Source: Niabella sp.
Lineage (GTDB): Bacteria; Bacteroidota; Bacteroidia; Chitinophagales; Chitinophagaceae
DNA length: 64,000 nucleotides
NCBI GenBank assembly: GCA_017744715.1
Contig: JAGIAT010000008.1
Span: 62,001-126,000 of the forward strand
Direction: 5' to 3'
Shown: in pieces, positions 46,792 through 55,126 of the stretch
Position numbering within the stretch: position 1 is the first letter of the stretch
Layout: the number at the start of each line of letters is the position of its first letter
Position numbers and translations under genes: made by a program
Notes under the pieces: generated by a model
The model's database searches: none
The model's input: only the letters and a program-made list of their open reading frames with translations
What the model was told of the DNA's origin: nothing

Positions 46792-48128
46792 GCGATGGGG
46801 CGGTGCAGCGATACGCAGCGGGTTTGGAAAGGCTCTTGATATATTTCTGCATTACGTTGCGCCCATTGCGCTTTGGTGGTCCGTTTTACAGGAAGCGGCA
46901 ATGGCAAACCGTGATTGCGAACAATGAATGGCCCGTGACCCTTGTGTTCTTTGCGGTAAAAAATGTAACCGCAATGTTCGCTAAGGTGTTTAACGGCAGG
47001 TGCTCTTTTAGCGGTTTGTATTTCACGCGGCGAAGAGGCGGAGCGGCGATACGCGGCGGGTTTGGAAAGGCTCTTGATATATTCCTGCATTACGTTGCGT
47101 CCCCTGCGCTTTGGCGGTCCGTTTTACGGGAAGCGACAATGGCATACCGTGATTACGAACAATGAATGGTCCGTAATCCTTGTGTCCCTTGCGGTTTGTG
47201 TTGCACGCGGCGATGGGGCGGTGCAGCGATACGCGGCGGGTTTGAAAAGCTCTTGATATATTCCTGCATTACGTTGCGTCCATTGCGCTTTGGTGGTCCG
47301 TGCTACAGGAAGCAGCAATGGCATACCGTGATTACGAACAACGAATGGGCCGTGACCCTTGCGTTCTTAGCGGTAAAAAATGTAACCGCAATGCGCGCTA
47401 AGGTTTCGCAATGTTCGCTAAGGTGTTTAACAGCGACGCCCTTTTAGGGGTTTGTGTTTCACGCAGCGATAAGACGGTGCAGCGATACGCGGCGGGTTTG
47501 GAAAGCTCTTGATATATTCCTGCATTACGTTGCGCCCCCCTGCGCTTTGGCAGTCCGTTTTAGGGGAAGCGGCAATGGCATACCGTGATTACGAACAATG
47601 AATGGCCCGTGATCCTTGCGTTCTTTGCGGTAAAAAATGTAACCGCAATGTTCGCTAAGGTGTTTAACGGCAGGTGCTCTTTTGGTGGTTTGTGTTTCAC
47701 GCAGCGATAAGACGGTGCAGCGATACGCGGCGGGTTTGGAAAGGCTTTGGCAACAGTTATGCAATACATTGCATCCCTTGCGCCCTGGCGTTAGTTTTAA
47801 AGGGGCTGACAACGATATGCGGTGATTACGAACAATGAATGGCCCATGATCCTTGTGTTCTCTGCGGTAAAAAATGTAACCGCAATGTTCGCTAAGGTGT
47901 TTAACAGCGGTGCCCTTTTAGGGGTTTGTGTTTCACGCGGCGATGGGGCGGTGCAGCGATACGCGGCGGGTTTGGAAAGGCTCTTGATATATTCCTGCAT
48001 TACGTTGCGTCCCCTGCGCTTTGGCGGTCCGTTTTACGGGAAGCAGCAACGGCATGCCGTGATTACGAACAATGAATGATCCGTGATCCTTGCATTCTTA
48101 GCGGTAAAAAATGTAACCGCAAGGCGCT
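46792..48128. repeat. Six-copy direct repeat array (~238-bp unit)
   Basis: Six copies start at about 46792, 47030, 47208, 47462, 47700 and 47937; spacing is 178-254 bp, mostly about 238. Each begins cggcgatggggcggtgcagc, continues gatacgcggcgggtttgg and ttgatatattcctgcattac, then gattacgaacaatgaatgg, and ends in a hairpin core (gcggt ... accgc inside ccttgcg / cgctaagg). Copy 2 lacks the core. It fills almost all of the 1476-bp gap. Frames of 60-120 codons run through on both strands but only repeat the unit and have no protein features, so I do not call genes. Confidence 0.88.
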
Positions 48129-48249
48129 TTTTGCTGCCATGACCAATCATGATTTTAAAATAGGGAGTTTACAAGAACGTACAGCCCAAGCATAACCGTG
48201 GACGGTAATAAGAAAACACAATCATCACTCCCGAAATCAACAAATCGTT

Positions 48250-50787
48250 ATGAGAAAAATCAGTACCATTATTACCGGACTGTTTCTTACGCTGGTGGTC
48301 AGGGGGCAGGAAACGGCTAAGGGCCTTCCTTTGTTTAATGTAAATTATCAAAAGCTGGTTTCAAGGGCCGACCTGGTATATGACCGGCCGGCATCCCGGA
48401 GCGAAGCCGGGCAACCCGTCGGTAACGGGCGTATGGGCAGCCTGGTATGGACCACACCTTCCCAGGTGCGTATGCAGATCAACCGGGTGGATGTATTTGC
48501 CAGTAACTCCGCCTCCAACAATTTTTTTGAACGGAACACCGACTATTGCGGTGGTACCGGTTATGTAGACCTGGATTTTGGTGCGCCCGTATTTGAGGGT
48601 GAGGATTTCCGGCAGCAGCTGTCCTGTTATAATGCCGTATCAACGGTAACAGGCAAAGCTGTTCAGGCGAAGGTGCTGGCCTGGAATGAAGCGGATGTGA
48701 TGGCCGTAGATATAAAAGACAATCGCGCCACTGCGCAGCCACTGATGGTAAACCTGCGGATGTTGCGGATGCCGGTTTCGCTGAAGGGCAATCATTCGGC
48801 TGTTTCCACCATTGAAACCCTTGGAGACCGCATCCTGTTGAAACAGGTATTTAAGGAAGATACATATTACTGCAGCTCTGCAGTGGTGATCGGGCTTACA
48901 GGAAGCAAGGCCACAGCTGAAAAAACAAATGCTTCCACTGTACGTTTAAACATCGCCCCGGGAACTGCGCATGCCCGTATTTTTATTGCGAGCGCTGCTA
49001 CCTTCGATTCAACCGCTGATGTGGTAGCGGCGACCATGCGCAAGCTGGACGCTGCACAACAAAAAGGGTATGATGCGATCGAAGCCTCCAACCGCCAATG
49101 GTGGCGCAATTTCTGGCAGCAGTCCTTTGTGCACCTGGGCAGCGCAGACGGGGTGGCAGCCGATATCGAAAAGAACTATACCTATTTTCTCTATGTGATG
49201 GGGTCCAGCTCCCGCGGCGATTTTCCCACTAAATTTAATGGTATGTTGTGGACCACCGGTGGCGATGCGCGGCAGTGGGGCGGCGCCTTCTGGGGAGCCA
49301 ATCAAAGTTGTTATTATGAAGCCCTGTATCCGACCAACCACCTGGAGTTAATGGAGCCGATGTTCAAAATGTACAGCCATGCCTGTCCCACATTTGAACG
49401 GGCCGCTGTACAGCAATGGGGATCAAAGGGGATCTTTATACCCGAAACGGTTGGGTTCGACGGCGTTCCGGCCTTGCCGGACGATATTGCTGCAGAGATG
49501 CGCGACCTTTACCTTATCCGCAAGCCCTGGGAGCAGCGTTCGAAAAAATTTATGGACTATGCATTCGCCAAACAGCCCTTCCTCAGCCGGTGGAACTGGA
49601 AGCATACCGGCGCATGGAAAGCGGGATTGTGGACGTATACCGAACGCGGCGATGGCCCTTACGGACCGGTGAATCACATTTTTTCAAGAGGTGCCAAGAT
49701 CGCTTATCAGTACTGGCAGCAATATGAGTATACAAAGGACCTCAACTGGCTTCGGGAGAAAGCGTATCCCATGCTAAAAGGTATGGCAGAGTTCTACCGC
49801 AACTTTCCGAATGTAAAAAAGGAAAAAGACGGGAAGTACCATATCCGACATGTGAACGATAATGAATCCATATGGGGCGGACACAATACGGTAGAAGAAA
49901 TTGCTTCGATGATGGGTATTTTTCCGGCGGTGATCAGGGCTTCGGAATTATTGAATACGGATGCCGGCATGCGGCCGGTGTGGAAAGAATTTATGACCAA
50001 TCTTTCGCCGCTGCCAACCACAAAAGATTATCCGGATATGGTCGGTCAACCCGAAGCCTGGGTCGGATCACTGCCGCCCACCAGTTCCATACGTGGAAAC
50101 GGGAAGCGCCTGCCGGATGGCAATACCATGCCTGTGTGGTTCTTTGATCTTTGTAACCCCGGGGGCAACGCCGCCATGCTGCGCATTGCCAATAATACGT
50201 TTAACGGGTATTTCCGGAATACATCTTTTGAAGAAACCGTTCCGCATGTATTGTCGAAGATACCGGCGGCCGCAGCTGTACTGGGCCGGGCAGATGCAAT
50301 ACAGGCGCTGATCCCCAACCAGCTGAAGGGAGCAGCCCGCAACCCGGTGCTTGAAAACCGGATGGATCTGAGCGAGGGCTTTTACACCACCAATATCCAG
50401 CGCATTGGCCGTGCCGCTGATGCCCTGCACCTGGCGCTGTGTCAGAGCGCCCCGCCTGCTCCGGGCGGCAACCCGGTGATCCGGGTATTTCCGGCCTGGC
50501 CCAAAGCGTGGGATGCCCAGTTCAGTTTGCTGTGCCGCGGAAATGTGATGACCGCTGCTTCTATAAAAAAGGGAACGATTGAATTTGTAGCACTGGTATC
50601 TAATGCAGGGGAAACCTGCCGGGTTCAGAATCCCTGGCCGGGCAAGGCGGTTGCGATCTATAAAAACGGTCGGCGTTTTCAAACGCTGAAAGGCGGGCTG
50701 CTGGTGGTGCAAACGAAAGCAAAGGACCAGCTTTTATTGATACCCGCCGGTATGGATCCTGCAAAACTATCGCTGAATGTTTTATAA
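48250..50787 (+). CDS. (alpha/alpha)6 glycosidase of the GH95/GH65-like superfamily
   Basis: An 845-aa exported protein (signal ISTIITGLFLTLVVRGQ). The N-terminal beta-sandwich contains SRSEAGQPVGNGRMGSLVWT, the opening typical of Glyco_hyd_65N_2/GH95-type enzymes. The barrel shows DFPTKFNGMLWTTGGDARQW, GANQSCYYEALYPTNHLELM and HVNDNESIWGGHNTVEEIAS, where the Glu of NDNES lies where GH95 has its acid in SPEN. The GH95 PPFQIDGNFG block is not seen, replaced by a FFDLCNPGGNAAMLR region, so it is not a standard GH95 and its substrate is unknown. It stands alone between the repeat array and the esterase fusion. Confidence 0.75.
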   Translation: MRKISTIITGLFLTLVVRGQETAKGLPLFNVNYQKLVSRADLVYDRPASRSEAGQPVGNGRMGSLVWTTPSQVRMQINRVDVFASNSASNNFFERNTDYCGGTGYVDLDFGAPVFEGEDFRQQLSCYNAVSTVTGKAVQAKVLAWNEADVMAVDIKDNRATAQPLMVNLRMLRMPVSLKGNHSAVSTIETLGDRILLKQVFKEDTYYCSSAVVIGLTGSKATAEKTNASTVRLNIAPGTAHARIFIASAATFDSTADVVAATMRKLDAAQQKGYDAIEASNRQWWRNFWQQSFVHLGSADGVAADIEKNYTYFLYVMGSSSRGDFPTKFNGMLWTTGGDARQWGGAFWGANQSCYYEALYPTNHLELMEPMFKMYSHACPTFERAAVQQWGSKGIFIPETVGFDGVPALPDDIAAEMRDLYLIRKPWEQRSKKFMDYAFAKQPFLSRWNWKHTGAWKAGLWTYTERGDGPYGPVNHIFSRGAKIAYQYWQQYEYTKDLNWLREKAYPMLKGMAEFYRNFPNVKKEKDGKYHIRHVNDNESIWGGHNTVEEIASMMGIFPAVIRASELLNTDAGMRPVWKEFMTNLSPLPTTKDYPDMVGQPEAWVGSLPPTSSIRGNGKRLPDGNTMPVWFFDLCNPGGNAAMLRIANNTFNGYFRNTSFEETVPHVLSKIPAAAAVLGRADAIQALIPNQLKGAARNPVLENRMDLSEGFYTTNIQRIGRAADALHLALCQSAPPAPGGNPVIRVFPAWPKAWDAQFSLLCRGNVMTAASIKKGTIEFVALVSNAGETCRVQNPWPGKAVAIYKNGRRFQTLKGGLLVVQTKAKDQLLLIPAGMDPAKLSLNVL

Positions 50788-50934
50788 AAGAAGCCTGCGC
50801 AGCGTTAATGAAAAAATAGGTTACAGGAATGCCAAAAACGATCAATGAAATCCTTCGGTCATCACGGGGAATGTGTAAAACTTCGTTTATTTTGTAACGC
50901 GCTTGACTTGATCTTGCCGGAATAAATGCTGTGC

Positions 50935-52893
50935 ATGAAATTAAAAAAATGGTTGTTGCTGTTGTTTGCTGCCGGAATCTGTATGTGTAAAGGCGGCGCC
51001 CAAACCATTACCGATTTAAAGGAGGTTACGTGGAAAGGATTTAAACGGGTAACCTTTAAGCTGGATGGGAACGAGGCCTGGTATACCGTACCTCCGGCAC
51101 CATTGGAGGGTAAGCCATGGGTATGGCGTGCTTACTTTCCGGAATGGCATACGGATATGGACAGTTTGCTGTTACAGAAAGGCGTATACATTGCTTACAT
51201 GAATGTCAGCGACCGTTTCGGGCACGCCAGCGCCATGAACCGCTGGGATGATCTGTATGCGTACCTCACTACGCAACTGCATTTTGCACCCCGGCCGGCA
51301 CTGGAAGCCGTAAGCCGCGGCGGATTGTATGCGTATGGCTGGGCAAAACGGAATCCGTCAAAAGTAAGCTGCATTTATGCAGAGGCACCGGTTTGTGATT
51401 TTACCAGCTGGCCTGCCGGAAAAGGAAAGGGGAAAGGCGCCCCGGCTGAGTGGCAGAAGCTATTAAAGGTGTACGGACTTACGGAAGGCGCCGCCCTGCA
51501 ATATACCGATCAGCCAAAGGACAATCTTGAAGCGCTGGCGGCGTACAAGGTTCCCGTTGTGCACGTGATCGGGCTGCAGGATCAGATCGTTCCGGCGGAA
51601 GAGAATACCCAGGTGCTGGTTCAAAACTATATACGCTATGGTGGCCCGGCAACCGTTATCCCGATGACCCGCGGGAAGCAGGACCTGGAGGGACATCATT
51701 TTCCCATAGAAAATGTAGCGTCACTGGCGGATTTTATTTTTGAAAATCTACAGAAACAACCACAGCCCCTGCCCGCAGCGGACTATATCCGGTCTTACGG
51801 AAAGCTGAACAACCTGTTGTTCCGCATCCGGCATAAAGAGGAGGTAACGGTGGCATTCCTGGGTGGATCCATCACCAATATGACGGGCTGGCGCAACAAG
51901 GTAGCACAGTATCTCGCGGAGCGGTACCCCGGAACGCATTTCCGTTTTTTAAATGCGGGCATTCCATCGCTGGGAAGCTTGCCCCATGCCTTCCGGTTTC
52001 AGAAAGATGTGCTGGACCAGGGGCGGGTTGATTTGCTTTTTATTGAAGCGGCAGTGAACGACCGGGTAAACGGTACACCTGAAATGCAGCAGCGCCGCGC
52101 ATTGGAAGGCATTGTGCGCCATGCACTGGGTGCCAACCCGGCCATGGATATTGTGTTGATGGGGTTTGCCGATGAATTCAAACTGGCCGATCTTCAGGCA
52201 GGCAATGTTCCTGCAGAAATTGCCGTACATGAAGCGGTAGCAAAGCATTACGGGCTTCCCTTCATCAACCTTGCAGCAGAAGTAAATGCACGGATCGCGC
52301 ATAAAGAATTTACCTGGGAATACGACTTTAAAAATCTGCATCCCGCGCCTTTTGGACAGGAATTATATTTCAATACTATAAAAACCCTGCTGCAAACGCA
52401 GCTGGAGGGAACGGAGCCGCAGGCTGTAGTTGCAAAAAAACTACCACAGCCTATGGACCTGTTGCATTATGGAGCCGGACGGTATTTGCCCGTAAACGCA
52501 GCTTCGGTTAAAAATGGGTTTGTGTTACATCCATCCTGGCAGCCCGCAGACGGTGTTGGCACAAGACCCGGTTTTGTAAAAGTGCCGGTATTGGAAGGCA
52601 CTACAGCAGGTGCCGTAACCCGTCTTTCATTCCGGGGCAGTGCGGTAGGCATCGCAGTTGTTTCGGGTCCGGATGCCGGTATGATCCGGTATTCGATCGA
52701 CGACGGACCGGAGCAGACCCTGGATCTTTATACCCAATGGAGCAAGGGTTTGCACCTGCCCTGGTACCTGTTGCTGGGTGACGGGTTGAAAAAAGGAACG
52801 CATCATCTGGACATTACCATTGCGGATCAGCAGCATCCGCAATCAAAAGGCCATGCGGTAAGGATCGTGTATTTTTTAGTGAATGGGAAATAG
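50935..52893 (+). CDS. Two-domain esterase: alpha/beta-hydrolase fused to SGNH hydrolase
   Basis: A 652-aa exported protein (signal KLKKWLLLLFAAGICM). Residues about 25-290 form an alpha/beta-hydrolase: nucleophile Ser127 in ALEAVSRGGLYAYGWA, a candidate Asp in VIGLQDQIVP and His in EGHHFPIEN. Residues about 300-470 form an SGNH/GDSL domain: Ser312 in FLGGSITNMTGWR, Asn in EAAVNDRVNG, and the Asp-x-x-His-type end in DFKNLHPAPFGQ. A C-terminal jelly-roll-like part (about 490-650) follows. Both active sites look complete, so it may remove two kinds of ester (such as acetyl groups) from the PUL glycan. Start 50935 is chosen; 50926 is an alternative. Confidence 0.83.
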   Translation: MKLKKWLLLLFAAGICMCKGGAQTITDLKEVTWKGFKRVTFKLDGNEAWYTVPPAPLEGKPWVWRAYFPEWHTDMDSLLLQKGVYIAYMNVSDRFGHASAMNRWDDLYAYLTTQLHFAPRPALEAVSRGGLYAYGWAKRNPSKVSCIYAEAPVCDFTSWPAGKGKGKGAPAEWQKLLKVYGLTEGAALQYTDQPKDNLEALAAYKVPVVHVIGLQDQIVPAEENTQVLVQNYIRYGGPATVIPMTRGKQDLEGHHFPIENVASLADFIFENLQKQPQPLPAADYIRSYGKLNNLLFRIRHKEEVTVAFLGGSITNMTGWRNKVAQYLAERYPGTHFRFLNAGIPSLGSLPHAFRFQKDVLDQGRVDLLFIEAAVNDRVNGTPEMQQRRALEGIVRHALGANPAMDIVLMGFADEFKLADLQAGNVPAEIAVHEAVAKHYGLPFINLAAEVNARIAHKEFTWEYDFKNLHPAPFGQELYFNTIKTLLQTQLEGTEPQAVVAKKLPQPMDLLHYGAGRYLPVNAASVKNGFVLHPSWQPADGVGTRPGFVKVPVLEGTTAGAVTRLSFRGSAVGIAVVSGPDAGMIRYSIDDGPEQTLDLYTQWSKGLHLPWYLLLGDGLKKGTHHLDITIADQQHPQSKGHAVRIVYFLVNGK

Positions 52894-53243
52894 GGGTGTG
52901 GCTGGGAGATCGTTTTTTAGTTCTTTAAGATAGGATAAGTATTGGCGATGTGTTAGCCTGAGAGCTGTATAGCAGCAAGGGTGGGTTACTACCGGATGTT
53001 GCGGAATTTACAGAGATGCTTCGGCTACAGCATGACGAAAGAAAGAGCGTCACCCGGAGTTTGTTATTTGCAGGAAAACATCAATGTAGTAATGACAAAT
53101 GTCGCTATCGTCACCCTGAGCTTCATCCCGAAAGCATTCGGGATGAAGCCGAAGGGCCGCTCAATTGTTAGATCATTCGTTGCTACAGGGATGCTTCAGC
53201 TAAGATCTTCAATGCATAATTGGTAAATGGTATTTAATATAAA
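52894..53243. repeat. Intergenic repeats with a 'cttcatcccga' hairpin
   Basis: The 350-bp gap before the third GH29 holds a perfect inverted repeat (cttcatcccgaa ... ttcgggatgaag near 53127-53155) inside gtcaccctgagc ... gccgaagggccgctcaa, and the words agatgcttcggctacagcat (53.01 kb) and gggatgcttcagctaagatc (53.19 kb). This is a common intergenic repeat type in Bacteroidetes. The 81-codon frame there is a translation of the repeat. Confidence 0.65.
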
Positions 53244-55034
53244 ATGGAAATAAGATTAGGTTTAATAACGCTTGCCTTGGGAATCTCCTGTTGCTGCCAT
53301 GCACAGCAGGGAATGGAGGAAATGTGGGATAAGTCATCCATAGCCGGAGAGCATCCCAATATTCAGTGGTTTAAAGAAGCCAGGTTTGGGTTGTTCATCC
53401 ACTGGGGATTGTATTCCCAGCTGGCCGGTACCTGGGATGGAAAGAACTATTACGGCAGCGGGGAATGGATTATGCACCAGGCCAGGATACCCGTAAGCCG
53501 CTACCGCGAAGTGGCCGGAAGCTTCAACCCGGTCAATTTTAATGCCGATGAATGGGCGCAGCTGGCAAAGGATGCCGGTATTAAATACATGGTGATCACT
53601 GCTAAACATCATGAAGGTTTCTCTATGTTCGATTCCAAAGTGACGGACTTTGATATCATGGACGCTACCCCATATAAAAAAGATCCGATGAAGGCGCTGG
53701 CCGCAGCAACCCGGAAACGGGGCATACAATTCGGGTTCTACTATTCCCAGTTCCAGGATTGGTATGAGCCCAACGGCGGAAGGAATACCTGGGATTTTGA
53801 TGAGTCGAAAAAAGATTACCAGCAATACTATCGCCAAAAAGCCATACCGCAACTAAAAGAACTGCTGACCAACTACGGACCGCTGGGAATCGTTTGGTTT
53901 GATACGCCGGGTGGCATGACCAAAGAACAAACGCAGGCATTTATTGATGAACTGCGGGTATTACAACCGAAAAGTTTGTTTAGCAGCAGGGTAGGACAGG
54001 GCCTGGGCGATTACAAGGATTTTGGAGATTCCGAAGTGCCGCCGGTGCCCATTAAAGGTGCCTGGGAGTCGATCTATACGCACAATGATTCCTGGGGATA
54101 TATTGCCCACGATATGAATTTTAAGTCGGCGCATGAGATCATCCGGCTGCTTTCCAATGTGGCGTCTAAAGGCGGCAACCTGATGCTGAATGTGGGGCCG
54201 GATGGGAAGGGAAACATCCCTTACTATTCTGTAAAGTACCTGAAAGAAACCGGTGCCTGGCTGCAAAAGAACGGGGAAAGCATCTATGCTTCTACGGCCG
54301 GCTGGATACCGGCACAACCCTGGGGTGTTACCACTTCCAAACCGGGTAAGCTGTTCCTGCATGTGTGGGCACGTCCTGAAAACGGGCAGTTGCTCGTACC
54401 GGGTTTTCCCAATACCGTTACCAATGTATATGCATTAACCGATAAGAAAACCGTTTCCTTCCGCAAGCTGGGCGAAGACCTGGTTGTAAATATGGCGTCG
54501 CTCCCGGAAACAGCTACACCGGACCAGGTACTGGTGGTGGAATATAAAGGTACACCGCCGGTATATAATGCAAAGGCACCGGTAACCGTTTCTGCACAGT
54601 ATGCAGTGAATCCTATAGAGGCCATATTTGCAAAAACAAGCGGTGCTTCAAATATACAGTCGCTCACATACAGCCATTACTTTGGCGACTGGAAACATAC
54701 TACCTGCATTACCGGTATGCAATCGCCGGAAGACGCGGCCACCTTTACGGTAAGAATTGCCGACCCCGGCGATTACAAGCTGATCCTGGAATATGCCTGT
54801 TCGCAGGAAAGCGCCAAACAGGAAGGGCGCCTGGAAGTGGATGGTGACACCTATATGTTCCGCACCCTAAGAACTTCGGAGTTTGATAAATCGGCACCGC
54901 TGCTGTTTATCAAACACCCCGTTACGATTTTCACAGCGAAGAAGGCAGGGGTATATACCATTAAGGTGAGTCCTTACCGGCAGGGAAAAGAATTGTTTAA
55001 ATTGAAGGGGATCATTGCAGAGCCGCTGAAGTAA
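53244..55034 (+). CDS. GH29 alpha-L-fucosidase (third of three)
   Basis: 596 aa with a signal peptide (LITLALGISCCCHAQ). GH29 hallmarks are ARFGLFIHWGLYSQLAGTWD, MVITAKHHEGFSMFDSKVTD, the nucleophile Asp220 in IVWFDTPGGMTKE, WESIYTHNDSWGYIAHDMNF and KGGNLMLNVGPDGKGNIP. A C-terminal beta-domain is followed by a carbohydrate-binding-like module (about 470-595; FGDWKHTTCITGM, YKLILEYACSQES). The motif has KHHEG in place of the more usual KHHDG. It begins a run of three same-strand genes ending with GH105. Confidence 0.93.
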   Translation: MEIRLGLITLALGISCCCHAQQGMEEMWDKSSIAGEHPNIQWFKEARFGLFIHWGLYSQLAGTWDGKNYYGSGEWIMHQARIPVSRYREVAGSFNPVNFNADEWAQLAKDAGIKYMVITAKHHEGFSMFDSKVTDFDIMDATPYKKDPMKALAAATRKRGIQFGFYYSQFQDWYEPNGGRNTWDFDESKKDYQQYYRQKAIPQLKELLTNYGPLGIVWFDTPGGMTKEQTQAFIDELRVLQPKSLFSSRVGQGLGDYKDFGDSEVPPVPIKGAWESIYTHNDSWGYIAHDMNFKSAHEIIRLLSNVASKGGNLMLNVGPDGKGNIPYYSVKYLKETGAWLQKNGESIYASTAGWIPAQPWGVTTSKPGKLFLHVWARPENGQLLVPGFPNTVTNVYALTDKKTVSFRKLGEDLVVNMASLPETATPDQVLVVEYKGTPPVYNAKAPVTVSAQYAVNPIEAIFAKTSGASNIQSLTYSHYFGDWKHTTCITGMQSPEDAATFTVRIADPGDYKLILEYACSQESAKQEGRLEVDGDTYMFRTLRTSEFDKSAPLLFIKHPVTIFTAKKAGVYTIKVSPYRQGKELFKLKGIIAEPLK

Positions 55035-55039
55035 AGCAT

Positions 55040-55110
55040 CTTAGGCTCCGCAGGAGCGGAATATTTTGTAGCACCCGGTATAAAAGACAGGAGCCCCATA
55101 GGGACGAAAT
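55040..55110. repeat. Dispersed element before the SGNH esterase
   Basis: Contains ggctccgcaggagcggaata, then ttttgtagcacccggtataa and gagccccatagggacgaaat. It is a degenerate copy of the element at 34.1 kb and again lies just before a PUL enzyme start. Confidence 0.65.
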
Positions 55111-55126
55111 ATTAAATAATATATAG

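Noticed and set aside
46785..48079. Several overlapping frames of 60-120 codons on both strands in the 46.8-48.1 kb array
   Set aside because: All are translations of the same direct repeat in different frames, without a start context, domain or consistent length.
46792..48128. CRISPR-like array
   Set aside because: Units are about 238 bp without short identical repeats separated by unique spacers, and no cas genes are near.
52981..53226. An 81-codon frame before the third GH29
   Set aside because: It reads through a common Bacteroidetes intergenic repeat (gtcaccctgagc ... gccgaagggc), so it is not a gene.
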